The notes below the pieces were generated by a model that was not told where the DNA came from, did no database searches, and worked only from the letters and a program-made list of their open reading frames with translations. Position numbers and translations under genes: made by a program. Shown here piece by piece: positions 25,998 to 35,554 of a stretch of DNA of 64,000 bases. Origin of the DNA: Glaciecola sp964195425 (GTDB lineage Bacteria; Pseudomonadota; Gammaproteobacteria; Enterobacterales; Alteromonadaceae); NCBI GenBank assembly GCA_964195425.1, contig CAXMOM010000001.1, positions 1 to 64,000 of the forward strand, written 5' to 3'. The number at the start of each line of letters is the position of its first letter. Position 1 is the first letter of the stretch.

Positions 25998-28416
25998 AAT
26001 GCTGGACGATTTCGGGCCACACAAGAGGCATAATGGCCTGTTTTAATACTAGACTCGATTCTGAAAATTCTAGACTACCGTCTTCACGACTATGCACATG
26101 TTTATTCTCGCGCAAGGCGTTTACAAAGGTCGCTAATACGTTTTTGTCATAAAATTCAGGTGAATGCATACCAAATAAAGAGGACAAGCGCTCGGCTACA
26201 CCGGTGGATTGACGTTCAAGCTGCGCGCGGCCGATAGTTTTTTCAGACTCCAATACGCTAAGCACGACTGCATAACGCTGCCATGTTTCTTGCATACTTC
26301 TGCTAAGTAGCCATGCGCTATGAAATTCAGGTGAACTGGGCTCAGCCGCCGCTAAGTAATCGCCGTTTTGGACCAGCATGCCGGTTGATTTTAAATAGCT
26401 TACAAGTTCTTCAATATAATGGACAACTTCTTCATCACTAAAATACATAAAAAATTCACGTTTTAGCATAGGATATAATTGTTCCACTAAGCTTAATAGC
26501 GCGGTTCTAGTAAGATTCTTATGGGCAAATGCTGCCGCCATTATCAAGCTAGGTAATGCAAACATGTGTAAAATATTGTTGCGATAAAATGTCAGTAATA
26601 CAGCGTTATCTTTTTTCGGCGACACCATTTGACCGTATTGATCTTCACTTTGCTGAAATCTATTTAATGCAAGTGTGCGTTCTACCAAGTCTTTTGCTTC
26701 TTGTTCAGGATAAGTCGCATCTGCGCTGTATGGATTAGCCTTAAATAAGCTAAGAAAATCATCGATTGCTTTGATTAAATCGTCTTTACTCATTACATGA
26801 GTTTTGGAGGATAGCAAACAAAAAGCCAACAATGCTGTGCCGTTTAAAGCAGCATTTTTATTGATACTGGCCATAACTGAATTGGCCAATAGATTTACTG
26901 TAGGGGTTAGCCACTTTGGCTTTTTCTCATCATCAGTTATGTCGTCACGCCAGTCGGGCACCTGCTTGTCTAAAAAATTATGTAAGGAAATAGGCTCGCC
27001 AAAATTAACGTATCCATGACCATAATTCTTAAGCTTGCGAATAGCGGAAAAGACTTGCGTGTTAGACTCTTTCTTTTTACCTTTCCCAGTTAGTTCTTTC
27101 TGATAGCTTTTTACTTCCATGACATGCTCGTAGCCTAAGTAGACAGGGACAATCGAGACGGGTCGTTTCACACCTTTGGTTACCGCTTGTATGGTCATTG
27201 CTAGCATGCCCGTTTTAGGCGGTAGTAATCTACCTGTGCGGCTACGGCCACCTTCTGGGAAATACTTAACCGAATAGCCTTTGTTGAAGAGTAGCTCCAA
27301 ATATTCTTTGAAAATGCTGCTGTAAAGTTTATTCCCGGCAAAACTTCGACGTAAAAAGAAAGCACCACAGCGTCTAAAGATTGGCCCTGCAGGCCAGAAG
27401 TTCAGGTTAATCCCCGCGGCTATATGCGGCGTAACCAATCCTTCTTGATAAATAACGTAGGTGAGTAACAAGTAATCCATATGGCTTTTATGGCAAGGTA
27501 CATAGATAATTTCGTGTCCATTTGCCGCAAGTTCACGAACTCGCTCTGCGTGCCTTACTTCAATACCATCATAGATTCTGTTCCAAATTCTGGCGAGAAC
27601 TCTTTCCCCAAGGCGCACAAGACCTTCGCGGTAATCGGCGGCTATTTCATCAACATACTTACTTGCTTTTTTACGCGCCTGTTGAGGGCTAAGCTTTTTG
27701 CTGATGGCTTCTTCTTCGATTGCTTTTTTTACACTCGTAGCGCCTAGTACAGAGTTATACAGTTCTTGCCGTTCAAGTAGCGTAGGGCCAGACAGTACTT
27801 GGCGTTTACGCTGGAAGTGAGTGCGCGCAACCCGAATCAATTTATGCGCAATTTGTTGGTCGCTTCCCTTTAGCGAAGCCATTTCTCTTGTGGAAACCGG
27901 CTTCGAATAATTAACAAAATTATCGCGGCCGAAAAAAAGCACAATAAAGAACTTACGTAACCAGTTAGGAGATGCCTTTAACGCTATTAGCTGTGCCCAT
28001 CCTGATTTACGCTTACCTGCTGAGCGACCCCAAGAAATAAACACGGGAATTACCTGCACATCTAAATCGTCATGTTCACGGTGGTAATGAAACATTTCGG
28101 TGAAATTATCTTCAATGGTGGTAGGTTTAATTTTTCGCGAAAATATGCTTTCGGGTCTATTTAAATAATAACTTCGCTTATGTTCATGATTTACTAATGA
28201 TAATTTTTGCTGTGGACTAGGTAGCCCTAGAAACTCGGTTGATTTTTCAAGCGCAATAGAATCGGTTAGTGATTTTGTTTGAAGCAAATAAACAATCGGC
28301 CTGGTTTTGTCTATACCGAGTTCTTTTTCTAAATCTGCGGGAATACTTTTTACTGACACCAGCCACCCTATAGGTTTGGCCAGAATCGAGCGTAAAAAAA
28401 ACGCTATCCACTTCAT
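25984..28416 (-). CDS. plsB: Glycerol-3-phosphate 1-O-acyltransferase
   Basis: Inner-membrane acyltransferase making lysophosphatidic acid, the first step of phospholipid synthesis. I start it at ATG 28416 (GGAG five bases upstream), giving 810 residues against 807 in E. coli; the frame reaches 28476. The acyltransferase blocks are complete: HKSHMDY (HX4D), GAFFLRRSF, FPEGGRSRTGRLLPPKTGML and VPVYLGYEH. It is divergent from lexA, as plsB and lexA are near neighbours in many gammaproteobacteria. Confidence 0.96.
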   Translation of the reverse strand: MKWIAFFLRSILAKPIGWLVSVKSIPADLEKELGIDKTRPIVYLLQTKSLTDSIALEKSTEFLGLPSPQQKLSLVNHEHKRSYYLNRPESIFSRKIKPTTIEDNFTEMFHYHREHDDLDVQVIPVFISWGRSAGKRKSGWAQLIALKASPNWLRKFFIVLFFGRDNFVNYSKPVSTREMASLKGSDQQIAHKLIRVARTHFQRKRQVLSGPTLLERQELYNSVLGATSVKKAIEEEAISKKLSPQQARKKASKYVDEIAADYREGLVRLGERVLARIWNRIYDGIEVRHAERVRELAANGHEIIYVPCHKSHMDYLLLTYVIYQEGLVTPHIAAGINLNFWPAGPIFRRCGAFFLRRSFAGNKLYSSIFKEYLELLFNKGYSVKYFPEGGRSRTGRLLPPKTGMLAMTIQAVTKGVKRPVSIVPVYLGYEHVMEVKSYQKELTGKGKKKESNTQVFSAIRKLKNYGHGYVNFGEPISLHNFLDKQVPDWRDDITDDEKKPKWLTPTVNLLANSVMASINKNAALNGTALLAFCLLSSKTHVMSKDDLIKAIDDFLSLFKANPYSADATYPEQEAKDLVERTLALNRFQQSEDQYGQMVSPKKDNAVLLTFYRNNILHMFALPSLIMAAAFAHKNLTRTALLSLVEQLYPMLKREFFMYFSDEEVVHYIEELVSYLKSTGMLVQNGDYLAAAEPSSPEFHSAWLLSRSMQETWQRYAVVLSVLESEKTIGRAQLERQSTGVAERLSSLFGMHSPEFYDKNVLATFVNALRENKHVHSREDGSLEFSESSLVLKQAIMPLVWPEIVQHLERL

Positions 28417-28612
28417 AATTGCTCCATCATTGTGCAAGTACATAGCTACCTTCAAGGTAAGCCCGCACCTAACCACAACTGCATAATATAATTTTGGGGT
28501 ATCTTCGATTTTTCGATATTACCACGAAGGCCACCAATGTAATCATCAATTATCACAATCAAAGTGTATGAGGGTGTTACTTTCATCTTTAAATTGAATT
28601 GACAAATAGTTG

Positions 28613-28640
28613 TTGCTTATAGATTTTTTAAGGATATACT
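28613..28640 (+). promoter_or_regulatory. lexA promoter
   Basis: TTGCTT (28613-28618) and TATACT (28635-28640) with a 16-base spacer stand just before the LexA box, so start of transcription would fall inside or near the operator. A TTGACA at 28599-28604 is an alternative -35 but is too far from this -10. Confidence 0.6.
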
Positions 28641-28648
28641 TTAAGCTA

Positions 28649-28664
28649 CTGTATAGAAAAACAG
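28649..28664. promoter_or_regulatory. LexA (SOS) box
   Basis: CTGTATAGAAAAACAG fits the gammaproteobacterial LexA operator CTGT-N8-ACAG exactly. It lies eight bases before the lexA start and just after a good -10 box, where binding would block initiation, giving the usual autoregulation. Confidence 0.92.
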
Positions 28665-28671
28665 GCTGTTT

Positions 28672-29292
28672 ATGCGTCCACTAACTCCAAGGCAACAACA
28701 AGTTCTTGAACTTGTAAAACGCACTATGATCGACACCGGAATGCCACCCACTCGAGCTGAAATAGCGCGAGAGCTGGGCTTTAAATCTGCTAATGCAGCA
28801 GAAGAGCATCTCAAAGCTCTCGCGAAGAAAGGTGTAATTGAAATTCTGCCAGGCACTTCTCGTGGTATTAAATTGAATGTCGATCTTCAAGATCAAGTTG
28901 AAGATGGTTTGCCATTGATCGGTCAAGTGGCAGCTGGCGAGCCTATTTTGGCTCAAGAGCATATTGAAACTAGATTTAAATGCGATCCCGCAATGTTTCA
29001 CCCTCGTGCCGATTTTTTATTACGTGTGAAAGGCGAGAGTATGAAAGACATCGGTATTATGGATGGTGATCTACTTGCCGTTCATAAAACAGACCAAGTG
29101 AATAATGGTCAAGTGGTCGTTGCTCGGGTTGACGAGGATGTCACAGTAAAAAGATTCGAAAGAAAAGGAAGCGAAATTTTATTGCATGCTGAAAACGATA
29201 GTTTTTCACCTATTAGAGTTGATCTTGCATCGCAATTTTTCACAATTGAAGGCTTAGCTGTCGGTGTGATACGCGATAGGGCTGATTTATAG
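28672..29292 (+). CDS. lexA: SOS repressor LexA
   Basis: Repressor of the SOS regulon that self-cleaves when RecA filaments form. In 206 residues it has the N-terminal winged helix (PTRAEIARELGFKSANAAEEH), the cleavage site A88-G89 in QVAAGEPIL, and the catalytic dyad S123 (VKGESMKD) and K160 (VTVKRFER). E. coli LexA has 202 residues. The ATG lies eight bases after a perfect LexA box. It is divergent from plsB and transcribed alone, ending at an intrinsic terminator. Confidence 0.98.
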   Translation: MRPLTPRQQQVLELVKRTMIDTGMPPTRAEIARELGFKSANAAEEHLKALAKKGVIEILPGTSRGIKLNVDLQDQVEDGLPLIGQVAAGEPILAQEHIETRFKCDPAMFHPRADFLLRVKGESMKDIGIMDGDLLAVHKTDQVNNGQVVVARVDEDVTVKRFERKGSEILLHAENDSFSPIRVDLASQFFTIEGLAVGVIRDRADL

Positions 29293-29334
29293 TTACATCG
29301 AATCGGCACAAAAGTTAATTCAAAATTTCTACTT

Positions 29335-29368
29335 AAGAGACCGTTAATTGATAACCGTCTCTTTTTTT
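29335..29368 (+). terminator. Rho-independent terminator of lexA
   Basis: AGAGAC (29336-29341) pairs with GTCTCT (29357-29362), the stem continuing inward after one mismatch, and is followed by seven T residues to 29368. It lies 45 bases after the lexA stop. Confidence 0.85.
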
Positions 29369-29585
29369 GTGGGTTTTTTTCAAGATGATTCGGAAAATAC
29401 GATGATATATAGCAAAAAAAAACGATAAAACACTAGACTACTGAAGCGAATTGAAAGATTATTGCGCTGTTATTTACATGATAAAAACAAATGCGTTACT
29501 TAAAATTAAACTTGTGTCTACAAAATGAATTCTCTGGTTCTTCTAAACCACGTTCATTGGCAGTAAACATATTGGGAGTGTTAGT

Positions 29586-30740
29586 GTGAAGTTCAGAAAT
29601 CTCATTTCTTCTCTGTCTCTTTTCTTAGTTGCTTGCTCAAGCTTTGCAGCGGATGTGGCCGATACCGGCCGGTCAGATTTGAATATGCGCCCAGGCGTAT
29701 CTGATATCAGTAATCAAGTGTATGACTTACATATGCTTATGTTTTTGATATGTGTTGTCATAGCCGTTGTTGTATTTGGTGTTATGTTTTATTCAATGGT
29801 TGTTCACCGCAAATCAAAAGGGGCTAAAGCAGCCAATTTTCATGAGAATTTGACGGTTGAAGTTGTGTGGACCATCGTTCCATTCGTGATCCTGATATTT
29901 ATGGCTGTTCCAGCCGCTTATACTCTTATTGATATGGAAGATGCCAGCAAGGCAGACGTAACTGTATTAGTCACGGGTTCACAGTGGAAGTGGAACTATA
30001 GATATATGGATAATGACATTGAATACTTCTCAGTATTAGCTACTGAGCAAGGACAAATACGTAATCAATTAACAAAAAGCGAAAACTATCTTTTGGAAGT
30101 TGACCGTCCACTGGTTATACCAACGGGCCAAAAAGTTCGATTTTTGATTACCTCAGATGACGTCATCCATTCTTGGTGGGTGCCCGATTTCGCTGTTAAA
30201 AAAGACGCAAACCCTGGCTTTATAAACGAAGCCTGGACGAACGTTAATGTCCCGGGTGTTTATAGAGGGCAGTGCGCTGAACTTTGCGGGAAAGATCACG
30301 GTTTTATGCCAATTGTTGTTATTGCTAAAGAACCTGCAGAGTATGATGCGTGGATAGCAGAACAAGAAGCAATGACCCAGCGGGCTCGAGCAGAAGAACA
30401 GCGCTTGTTATCGATGAACATGAGCATGGATGAATTAATGACCCAAGGTGAAAATGTATATACTTCGGTATGTGCGGCTTGTCATATGCCTAATGGTGAA
30501 GGTTTACCGGGTGTATTTCCTGCACTTAAAGGTTCAAAAATGGCCCTTGAAGATATTCCAGGTCACATCAGAATAATTGTAGAAGGTAGCCCTGGCACAT
30601 CAATGGCTTCATTCGCTAAGCAGCTTACAATGTCTGAAATCGCAGCAGTAGTCACCTATGAGCGTAATGCTTGGGGTAATGACACTGGCGATATTGTTCA
30701 AGCAAAAGACGTTAACGCAATCATGAATGGTAAGGAATAA
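29586..30740 (+). CDS. coxB: Cytochrome c oxidase subunit II with cytochrome c domain
   Basis: Electron-accepting subunit of an aa3-type oxidase. The GTG start has GGGAG seven bases upstream. A signal sequence (LSLFLVACSSFA) and two transmembrane helices are followed by the cupredoxin domain with CuA ligands H195, C230, C234, H238 and M241 (HSWWVPDF, CAELCGKDHGFM). A fused C-terminal cytochrome c has heme motif C296-A-A-C-H300. The fused form (caa3-like, 384 residues) is usual in marine gammaproteobacteria. coxA follows after three bases. Confidence 0.96.
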   Translation: MKFRNLISSLSLFLVACSSFAADVADTGRSDLNMRPGVSDISNQVYDLHMLMFLICVVIAVVVFGVMFYSMVVHRKSKGAKAANFHENLTVEVVWTIVPFVILIFMAVPAAYTLIDMEDASKADVTVLVTGSQWKWNYRYMDNDIEYFSVLATEQGQIRNQLTKSENYLLEVDRPLVIPTGQKVRFLITSDDVIHSWWVPDFAVKKDANPGFINEAWTNVNVPGVYRGQCAELCGKDHGFMPIVVIAKEPAEYDAWIAEQEAMTQRARAEEQRLLSMNMSMDELMTQGENVYTSVCAACHMPNGEGLPGVFPALKGSKMALEDIPGHIRIIVEGSPGTSMASFAKQLTMSEIAAVVTYERNAWGNDTGDIVQAKDVNAIMNGKE

Positions 30741-30743
30741 AAG

Positions 30744-32360
30744 ATGGCTACCACTACTGACACAACGAATCCCGCTGATCACGGCGTTGATGCACATGAT
30801 GATCATCACCATCACGGGGCGCCCGCAGGTATAACGCGTTGGTTATTTACAACAAACCACAAAGACATTGGTACTTTATACTTATGGTTCGCATTCATCA
30901 TGTTTTTGGTGGGTGGCGCAATGGCAATGGTTATTCGTGCTGAATTATTCCAGCCGGGCTTGCAAATTGTGGAGCCACACTTTTTTAATCAGATGACAAC
31001 CGTGCATGGTCTTATTATGGTCTTTGGCGCTGTAATGCCAGCGTTCACAGGACTAGCAAACTGGTTGGTGCCAATGATGATTGGTGCACCAGATATGGCT
31101 TTACCACGTATGAATAACTGGAGCTTTTGGATCCTACCATTTGCTTTCTTAATCTTACTTTCTTCATTGTTTATGGATGGTGGCGGTCCCGCTTTTGGTT
31201 GGACATTTTATGCACCATTATCAACTACTTACAGTGGTGACAGTACTGCCTTATTTGTATTTTCAGTTCATATAATGGGGATAAGCTCGATTATGGGGGC
31301 AATCAACGTGATTGTAACTATATTCAACATGCGTGCTCCGGGCATGACCTACATGAAAATGCCTTTGTTTGTGTGGACATGGCTAATTACGGCATTCTTA
31401 TTGATAGCGGTTATGCCAGTACTTGCAGCAGCGGTAACAATGGTACTAACAGACAAATTCTTTGGCACCAGCTTCTTTGATGCTGCCGGTGGCGGTGACC
31501 CGGTGTTGTTCCAGCATATATTTTGGTTCTTTGGACATCCTGAAGTGTATATAATGATATTGCCTGCCTTTGGGATAATCTCTCAAATAGTGCCTACCTT
31601 TTCGCGTAAAAAATTATTTGGTTATGCGTCTATGGTCTATGCAACTGCTTCTATTGCTTTACTGAGCTTTATAGTTTGGGCTCACCATATGTTCACAACA
31701 GGCATGCCTGTGGCTTACGAGTTATTCTTTATGTTTGCCACAATGCTGATATCAGTGCCAACGGGCGTAAAAGTGTTTAACTGGGTTGCTACAATGTGGC
31801 GCGGTTCACTGAGCTTCGAAATTCCGATGATGTTTGCAATTGCCTTTATCGTGTTATTTACGATTGGCGGGTTGTCAGGCTTGATGCTGGCAATTGTTCC
31901 AGCTGACTTCCAGTATCACGATACCTACTTTGTGGTTGCGCATTTTCATTACGTATTAGTTACGGGCGCGGTGTTCTCGATTATGGCAGCTGTATACTAC
32001 TGGTTGCCGAAATGGACGGGTAGAATGTTTGATATCAACCTTGCGAAATGGCATTTTTGGTGTTCGCTCGTTTCGGTAAATGTTTTGTTCTTCCCTATGC
32101 ACTTCGTTGGCTTAGCTGGTATGCCTCGCCGTATTCCTGATTATGCCTTACAGTTTGCTGACTTCAATAAGTGGATTTCAGTAGGTGGTTTCGCGTTTGG
32201 TTTGTCACAACTTATCTTCTTGGCGCTGCTAATTAAAGCGTGTCGCCATCAAGGTGAGAAAGTGTCTAGCCAGGTATGGGACGGAGCGGAAGGTCTGGAG
32301 TGGGAAATCCCATCACCTGCGCCTTACCATACCTTCGAAACACCACCAATAGTGAAGTAG
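30744..32360 (+). CDS. coxA: Cytochrome c oxidase subunit I
   Basis: Catalytic subunit carrying the low-spin heme and the heme-CuB centre, 538 residues with 12 transmembrane helices. Family signatures include FFGHPEVYIMILPAFG (CuB histidine and the cross-linked tyrosine) and HDTYFVVAHFHYV. The K- and D-channel regions look intact. The N terminus has a histidine-rich tail (HGVDAHDDHHHHGAP) that might bind metal. It is joined closely to coxB upstream and ctaG downstream. Confidence 0.97.
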   Translation: MATTTDTTNPADHGVDAHDDHHHHGAPAGITRWLFTTNHKDIGTLYLWFAFIMFLVGGAMAMVIRAELFQPGLQIVEPHFFNQMTTVHGLIMVFGAVMPAFTGLANWLVPMMIGAPDMALPRMNNWSFWILPFAFLILLSSLFMDGGGPAFGWTFYAPLSTTYSGDSTALFVFSVHIMGISSIMGAINVIVTIFNMRAPGMTYMKMPLFVWTWLITAFLLIAVMPVLAAAVTMVLTDKFFGTSFFDAAGGGDPVLFQHIFWFFGHPEVYIMILPAFGIISQIVPTFSRKKLFGYASMVYATASIALLSFIVWAHHMFTTGMPVAYELFFMFATMLISVPTGVKVFNWVATMWRGSLSFEIPMMFAIAFIVLFTIGGLSGLMLAIVPADFQYHDTYFVVAHFHYVLVTGAVFSIMAAVYYWLPKWTGRMFDINLAKWHFWCSLVSVNVLFFPMHFVGLAGMPRRIPDYALQFADFNKWISVGGFAFGLSQLIFLALLIKACRHQGEKVSSQVWDGAEGLEWEIPSPAPYHTFETPPIVK

Positions 32361-32371
32361 TAGGCTATTCT

Positions 32372-32986
32372 ATGAACGAACTAAACAACAATGACGACAA
32401 GACTGAGCCAAGCGCTCAGCCTGTCGTCAGAGTGCAACAAGACCACAGTAAAACTGTGAACAAAATCTTGTTGTTGGTAGCAGGAATGTTTTGTTTTGCT
32501 TTTGCCTTAGTACCTCTTTACGACGTTTTTTGCAAAGTGACGGGCCTAAACGGCAAGCCAAGTAACGAAGCCGCGGTATATTCTGCGACAGAGATTGATG
32601 AAACTCGCACTATAACCGTCGATTTTATTACGCGTACAAATTCTGATATGCCATGGGAGTTCACTTCACAAGTCCGCAAGATTGATGTGCATCCGGGTCA
32701 AATGAATGAAGTCGCATTTTATGTACGTAATCCAACTAGCCGCGATATTATTGCGCAAGCAGTGCCGTCTGTTTCGCCGGGCACGGCAGCTTTATACCTC
32801 AATAAAACAGAATGTTTTTGTTTTAAGCATCAGCCTTTGAAGGCTGGAGATGAGGCTGTTTTTCCAATGGTCTTTTATGTTGACCCACAGTTACCTAAAG
32901 ACATTACATTTTTCACTTTACAATACACACTATATGACATCACTGAAACTGTTGATAAAGACGCAGTTGAAGTGGCGATGAATTAG
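32372..32986 (+). CDS. ctaG: Cytochrome c oxidase assembly protein CtaG/Cox11
   Basis: Membrane-anchored copper chaperone that builds the CuB site. The frame opens inside coxA, but the ATG at 32372, 11 bases after the coxA stop, is the fitting start (204 residues). A single transmembrane helix (ILLLVAGMFCFAFALVPLY, about residues 32-50) precedes the periplasmic domain, which has the copper-binding CFCF in NKTECFCFKHQPL. Its place between subunits I and III is canonical. Confidence 0.95.
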   Translation: MNELNNNDDKTEPSAQPVVRVQQDHSKTVNKILLLVAGMFCFAFALVPLYDVFCKVTGLNGKPSNEAAVYSATEIDETRTITVDFITRTNSDMPWEFTSQVRKIDVHPGQMNEVAFYVRNPTSRDIIAQAVPSVSPGTAALYLNKTECFCFKHQPLKAGDEAVFPMVFYVDPQLPKDITFFTLQYTLYDITETVDKDAVEVAMN

Positions 32987-33001
32987 GGGACGGAGATAAA
33001 A

Positions 33002-33880
33002 ATGGCTCAAGAAGAAGAATATCAAAAGTACTATGTGCCAGATCAAAGCATTTGGCCAATAGTTGGCGCAGTTGCTTTGTTTTTAATAGCGGTAGGTGCT
33101 GGAAATTTTGTCATTGAATCAACCAGAGACAAAGACGGGTATGGAGCTTACACGCTCATTGCCGGTTTATGTATGTTGTTGGTGATGCTGGTGGGTTGGT
33201 TCAAAAACCAAATTGATGAGTCTATGTCAGGTATGTATAGTGCTCAGCTAGGTCGTTCGTATCGACAAGGTATGGCTTGGTTCATTTTTTCTGAAGTAAT
33301 GTTCTTTGTCGCTTTTTTTGGTGTACTTTTTTATGCTCGTACTATTTCGGTGCCATGGCTAGGCGGGGCGTCTAACAATGCTATGACCAACGAAGTACTA
33401 TGGCCAACATTTGAAGCTGTATGGCCATTAATAACCACGCCGGGCGGCACCACTTCTACAGAGATGGGAATTGGATTACCGACAGCAAACACCATTATTC
33501 TTGTTATTTCATCAGTGACCCTGCATTTCGCACATGTTGGTTTAGAGCAAAACAAGCGGCCCTTACTTAAAGTGTGGTTAGGATTGACCATCATTTTAGG
33601 GATTATATTTTTGGGGTTACAAGGCTATGAGTACATACATGCATACGATATTGGTCTAACTCTCGATTCGGGTGTGTATGGAAATACTTTCTTCCTGCTG
33701 ACCGGCTTTCACGGACTGCATGTTACTTTGGGCACAATTATACTAGCGGTGATGTTCTTTAGAATTGTATGGGGGCATTTCACCCCTAAAGAACATTTTG
33801 CTTTTCAGGCAGGTGCTTGGTATTGGCACTTTGTAGACGCTGTTTGGTTAATGCTATATGTTGTTGTGTATATTATATAG
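33002..33880 (+). CDS. coxC: Cytochrome c oxidase subunit III
   Basis: Seven-helix inner-membrane subunit of 292 residues that stabilises the oxidase and its proton uptake. Family sequences are seen in GMAWFIFSEVMFFVAFFGV, FLLTGFHGLHVTLG and FAFQAGAWYWHFVDAVWL. The inserted loop between helices 3 and 4 (about residues 115-160) is common in this clade. AGGGGACGG precedes the ATG. It is convergent with the small DUF2909 gene. Confidence 0.96.
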   Translation: MAQEEEYQKYYVPDQSIWPIVGAVALFLIAVGAGNFVIESTRDKDGYGAYTLIAGLCMLLVMLVGWFKNQIDESMSGMYSAQLGRSYRQGMAWFIFSEVMFFVAFFGVLFYARTISVPWLGGASNNAMTNEVLWPTFEAVWPLITTPGGTTSTEMGIGLPTANTIILVISSVTLHFAHVGLEQNKRPLLKVWLGLTIILGIIFLGLQGYEYIHAYDIGLTLDSGVYGNTFFLLTGFHGLHVTLGTIILAVMFFRIVWGHFTPKEHFAFQAGAWYWHFVDAVWLMLYVVVYII

Positions 33881-33905
33881 TTTTGCAAAGGGTCTAGTAA
33901 ATAGC

Positions 33906-34112
33906 TTAGTAAGGTCGCGGGTTTGGTGTTATCAAACCCGTGGCAACCGCAATTAGCAACACAATCACAATTAATGCAGACGTGATTACCCGCCGGCCAA
34001 TAAATTTGCTCATTGGCTCTGTTGATTCACTTTTAAGCATTACCATCATAGCTTTGAACAAGTTATACACCATGAATATCAGTAAACCTGAAACAATAAT
34101 TTTAATGGCCAT
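33906..34112 (-). CDS. DUF2909 twin-transmembrane protein
   Basis: Small inner-membrane protein of 68 residues with two helices (KIIVSGLLIFMVYNLFKAMMV and VITSALIVIVLLIAVATGLI) separated by a short charged loop. The frame begins at a TTG at 34145, but ATG 34112 is the better start. DUF2909 genes are a constant, uncharacterised part of cox clusters in gammaproteobacteria, and lie antisense there as well. A role in oxidase assembly is inferred from place only. Confidence 0.82.
   Translation of the reverse strand: MAIKIIVSGLLIFMVYNLFKAMMVMLKSESTEPMSKFIGRRVITSALIVIVLLIAVATGLITPNPRPY
33918..33940. terminator. Hairpin at the coxC/DUF2909 convergence
   Basis: CGGGTTTG (33918-33925) and CAAACCCG (33933-33940) form an eight-base stem with a seven-base loop, inside the 3' end of the DUF2909 gene. 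It has no T-run on either side. It might slow transcription from coxC or simply be coding. Confidence 0.3.
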
Positions 34113-34196
34113 AGTAATTCCAATTTTAATAAGTAAAGTGCGCAAAATCTTTTTATATTGCGTATGTATACGAAATGCTGTTTACGAGTCAAGTTA

Positions 34197-34928
34197 ATGC
34201 TAATCACTAATCCTAGGAAACGCTTTCCATATATCGCTACATTAGTCGCTTTTGTGGCAATTGTCATTATGTTGGGCTTAGGTTTTTGGCAATTGGAGCG
34301 TAAAGCTGAGAAAGACATCCGTTTGGCCAACATAGACGTAGCTAACCAAAGCACTTATATTGGACTAGCCGAAGCTTTTAGCGATATTCAAAGTTATCAA
34401 GATTATACCGTGTTAGCAGAAGGAAAACCGCTTGATACTCACTTTTATATTGATAATAAACTCCTAGAAGGTAGACCAGGCTTTCATGTACTAGTGCCAT
34501 ACGAAACATCTGAAGGCATACTTATTTTGAATCTTGGCTGGATACCCTCAACAGGTGTCCGCACTCAACCCCCTGAATTAACGATACCTGCTCTGACCGA
34601 AATTGAAGGTATTGTCCACTTACCACTAAAAAATAGCTTTATTCGCGAAACAAATATGGCCTACGGCAAATTTCCCGTATTACTACAGCAAGTTGATTTA
34701 GATGAAATAGGACTACACTTGGGCTCTAAAGTATTGCCCGCTACGGTTAGATTATTACCTGATGGATCAGATTTTGTGAGACAATGGGAGTCGGTAACGA
34801 TGAGTCCAGATAAACATTTAGGTTATGCAGTGCAATGGTTTGGCTTAGCTATAGCTGGATTAACTGTATACTTGTTGTCTATGCTCAAACGAATGCAGGG
34901 TCCATCTCCAATAAATAAAAACGAGTAA
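34197..34928 (+). CDS. SURF1-family oxidase assembly protein
   Basis: Shy1/SURF1 homologue that helps insert heme a into subunit I. I use the ATG at 34197 (243 residues) because it begins close to the first helix (YIATLVAFVAIVIMLGLGFW); the frame opens at 34158. The SURF1 motifs are GFWQLERKAEKD after helix 1, GRPGFHVLVPY, NLGWIP, and HLGYAVQWFGLAIAGLTVY at the C-terminal helix. It lies between DUF2909 and the unknown membrane protein in the usual cluster order. Confidence 0.92.
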   Translation: MLITNPRKRFPYIATLVAFVAIVIMLGLGFWQLERKAEKDIRLANIDVANQSTYIGLAEAFSDIQSYQDYTVLAEGKPLDTHFYIDNKLLEGRPGFHVLVPYETSEGILILNLGWIPSTGVRTQPPELTIPALTEIEGIVHLPLKNSFIRETNMAYGKFPVLLQQVDLDEIGLHLGSKVLPATVRLLPDGSDFVRQWESVTMSPDKHLGYAVQWFGLAIAGLTVYLLSMLKRMQGPSPINKNE

Positions 34929-34990
34929 AGTATTTTTCCGGTAAATAAATAAAACAAAGCAAAAAAGAATAAGAATTAGGTGCAACAAAA

Positions 34991-35554
34991 ATGAGTTCAG
35001 ATAATACAAAAAATAAACGTAGTCTATTAATGTTAATAGCAGTCTTTGTGCTACCCGTTATATTTGCATATATGGCGCTAAAATTAGATTGGTTCAATCA
35101 GGCTGTTACTAATCGTGGTGAGTTACTCCAACCAGTCATAGAGGCGTCTTCTTTAATAAATGAAAGCGATATTAAATGGCATCTTCTTTACATAATTCCG
35201 GAAAACTGTGACATTACCTGCGATAACGCTTTGTATGCAGTTCAACAAATTTTTATGGCGACTGGGAAACATTCTGATCGTGTAAATGCACTCTTTATTT
35301 ATAGTGAAAATTCAAGTGCCGAAGCCGTGATAAAAATAAAAGCCTTTAGTGGCGCAAACGTCCTTGAAAAAAGCCAAGAAAATGTAAATGAGGTGTTTAA
35401 AACTACCGATATTAATGCTATTTTCATTTCAGATACTTTGCACAATGTTGTGCTCAGATACCCAGTTACAGCAGACAAACAGCAAGCAATTATGGATAGT
35501 AGAGATATTCTTCTCGATCTTAAGAAATTACTTAAACTGTCTCGTATTGGGTAA
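34991..35554 (+). CDS. Membrane-anchored protein of unknown function in the cox cluster
   Basis: A 187-residue protein with one N-terminal helix (LLMLIAVFVLPVIFAYMAL) and an exported domain. It opens with WHLLYIIPENCDITCDNALY, in which two cysteines stand four apart in CDITC, reminiscent of the CxxxC copper site of SCO proteins in a thioredoxin-like fold. The matching histidine is not obvious. Homologous position next to SURF1 is common in marine gammaproteobacteria. A copper or thiol role in oxidase assembly is inference. Confidence 0.75.
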   Translation: MSSDNTKNKRSLLMLIAVFVLPVIFAYMALKLDWFNQAVTNRGELLQPVIEASSLINESDIKWHLLYIIPENCDITCDNALYAVQQIFMATGKHSDRVNALFIYSENSSAEAVIKIKAFSGANVLEKSQENVNEVFKTTDINAIFISDTLHNVVLRYPVTADKQQAIMDSRDILLDLKKLLKLSRIG

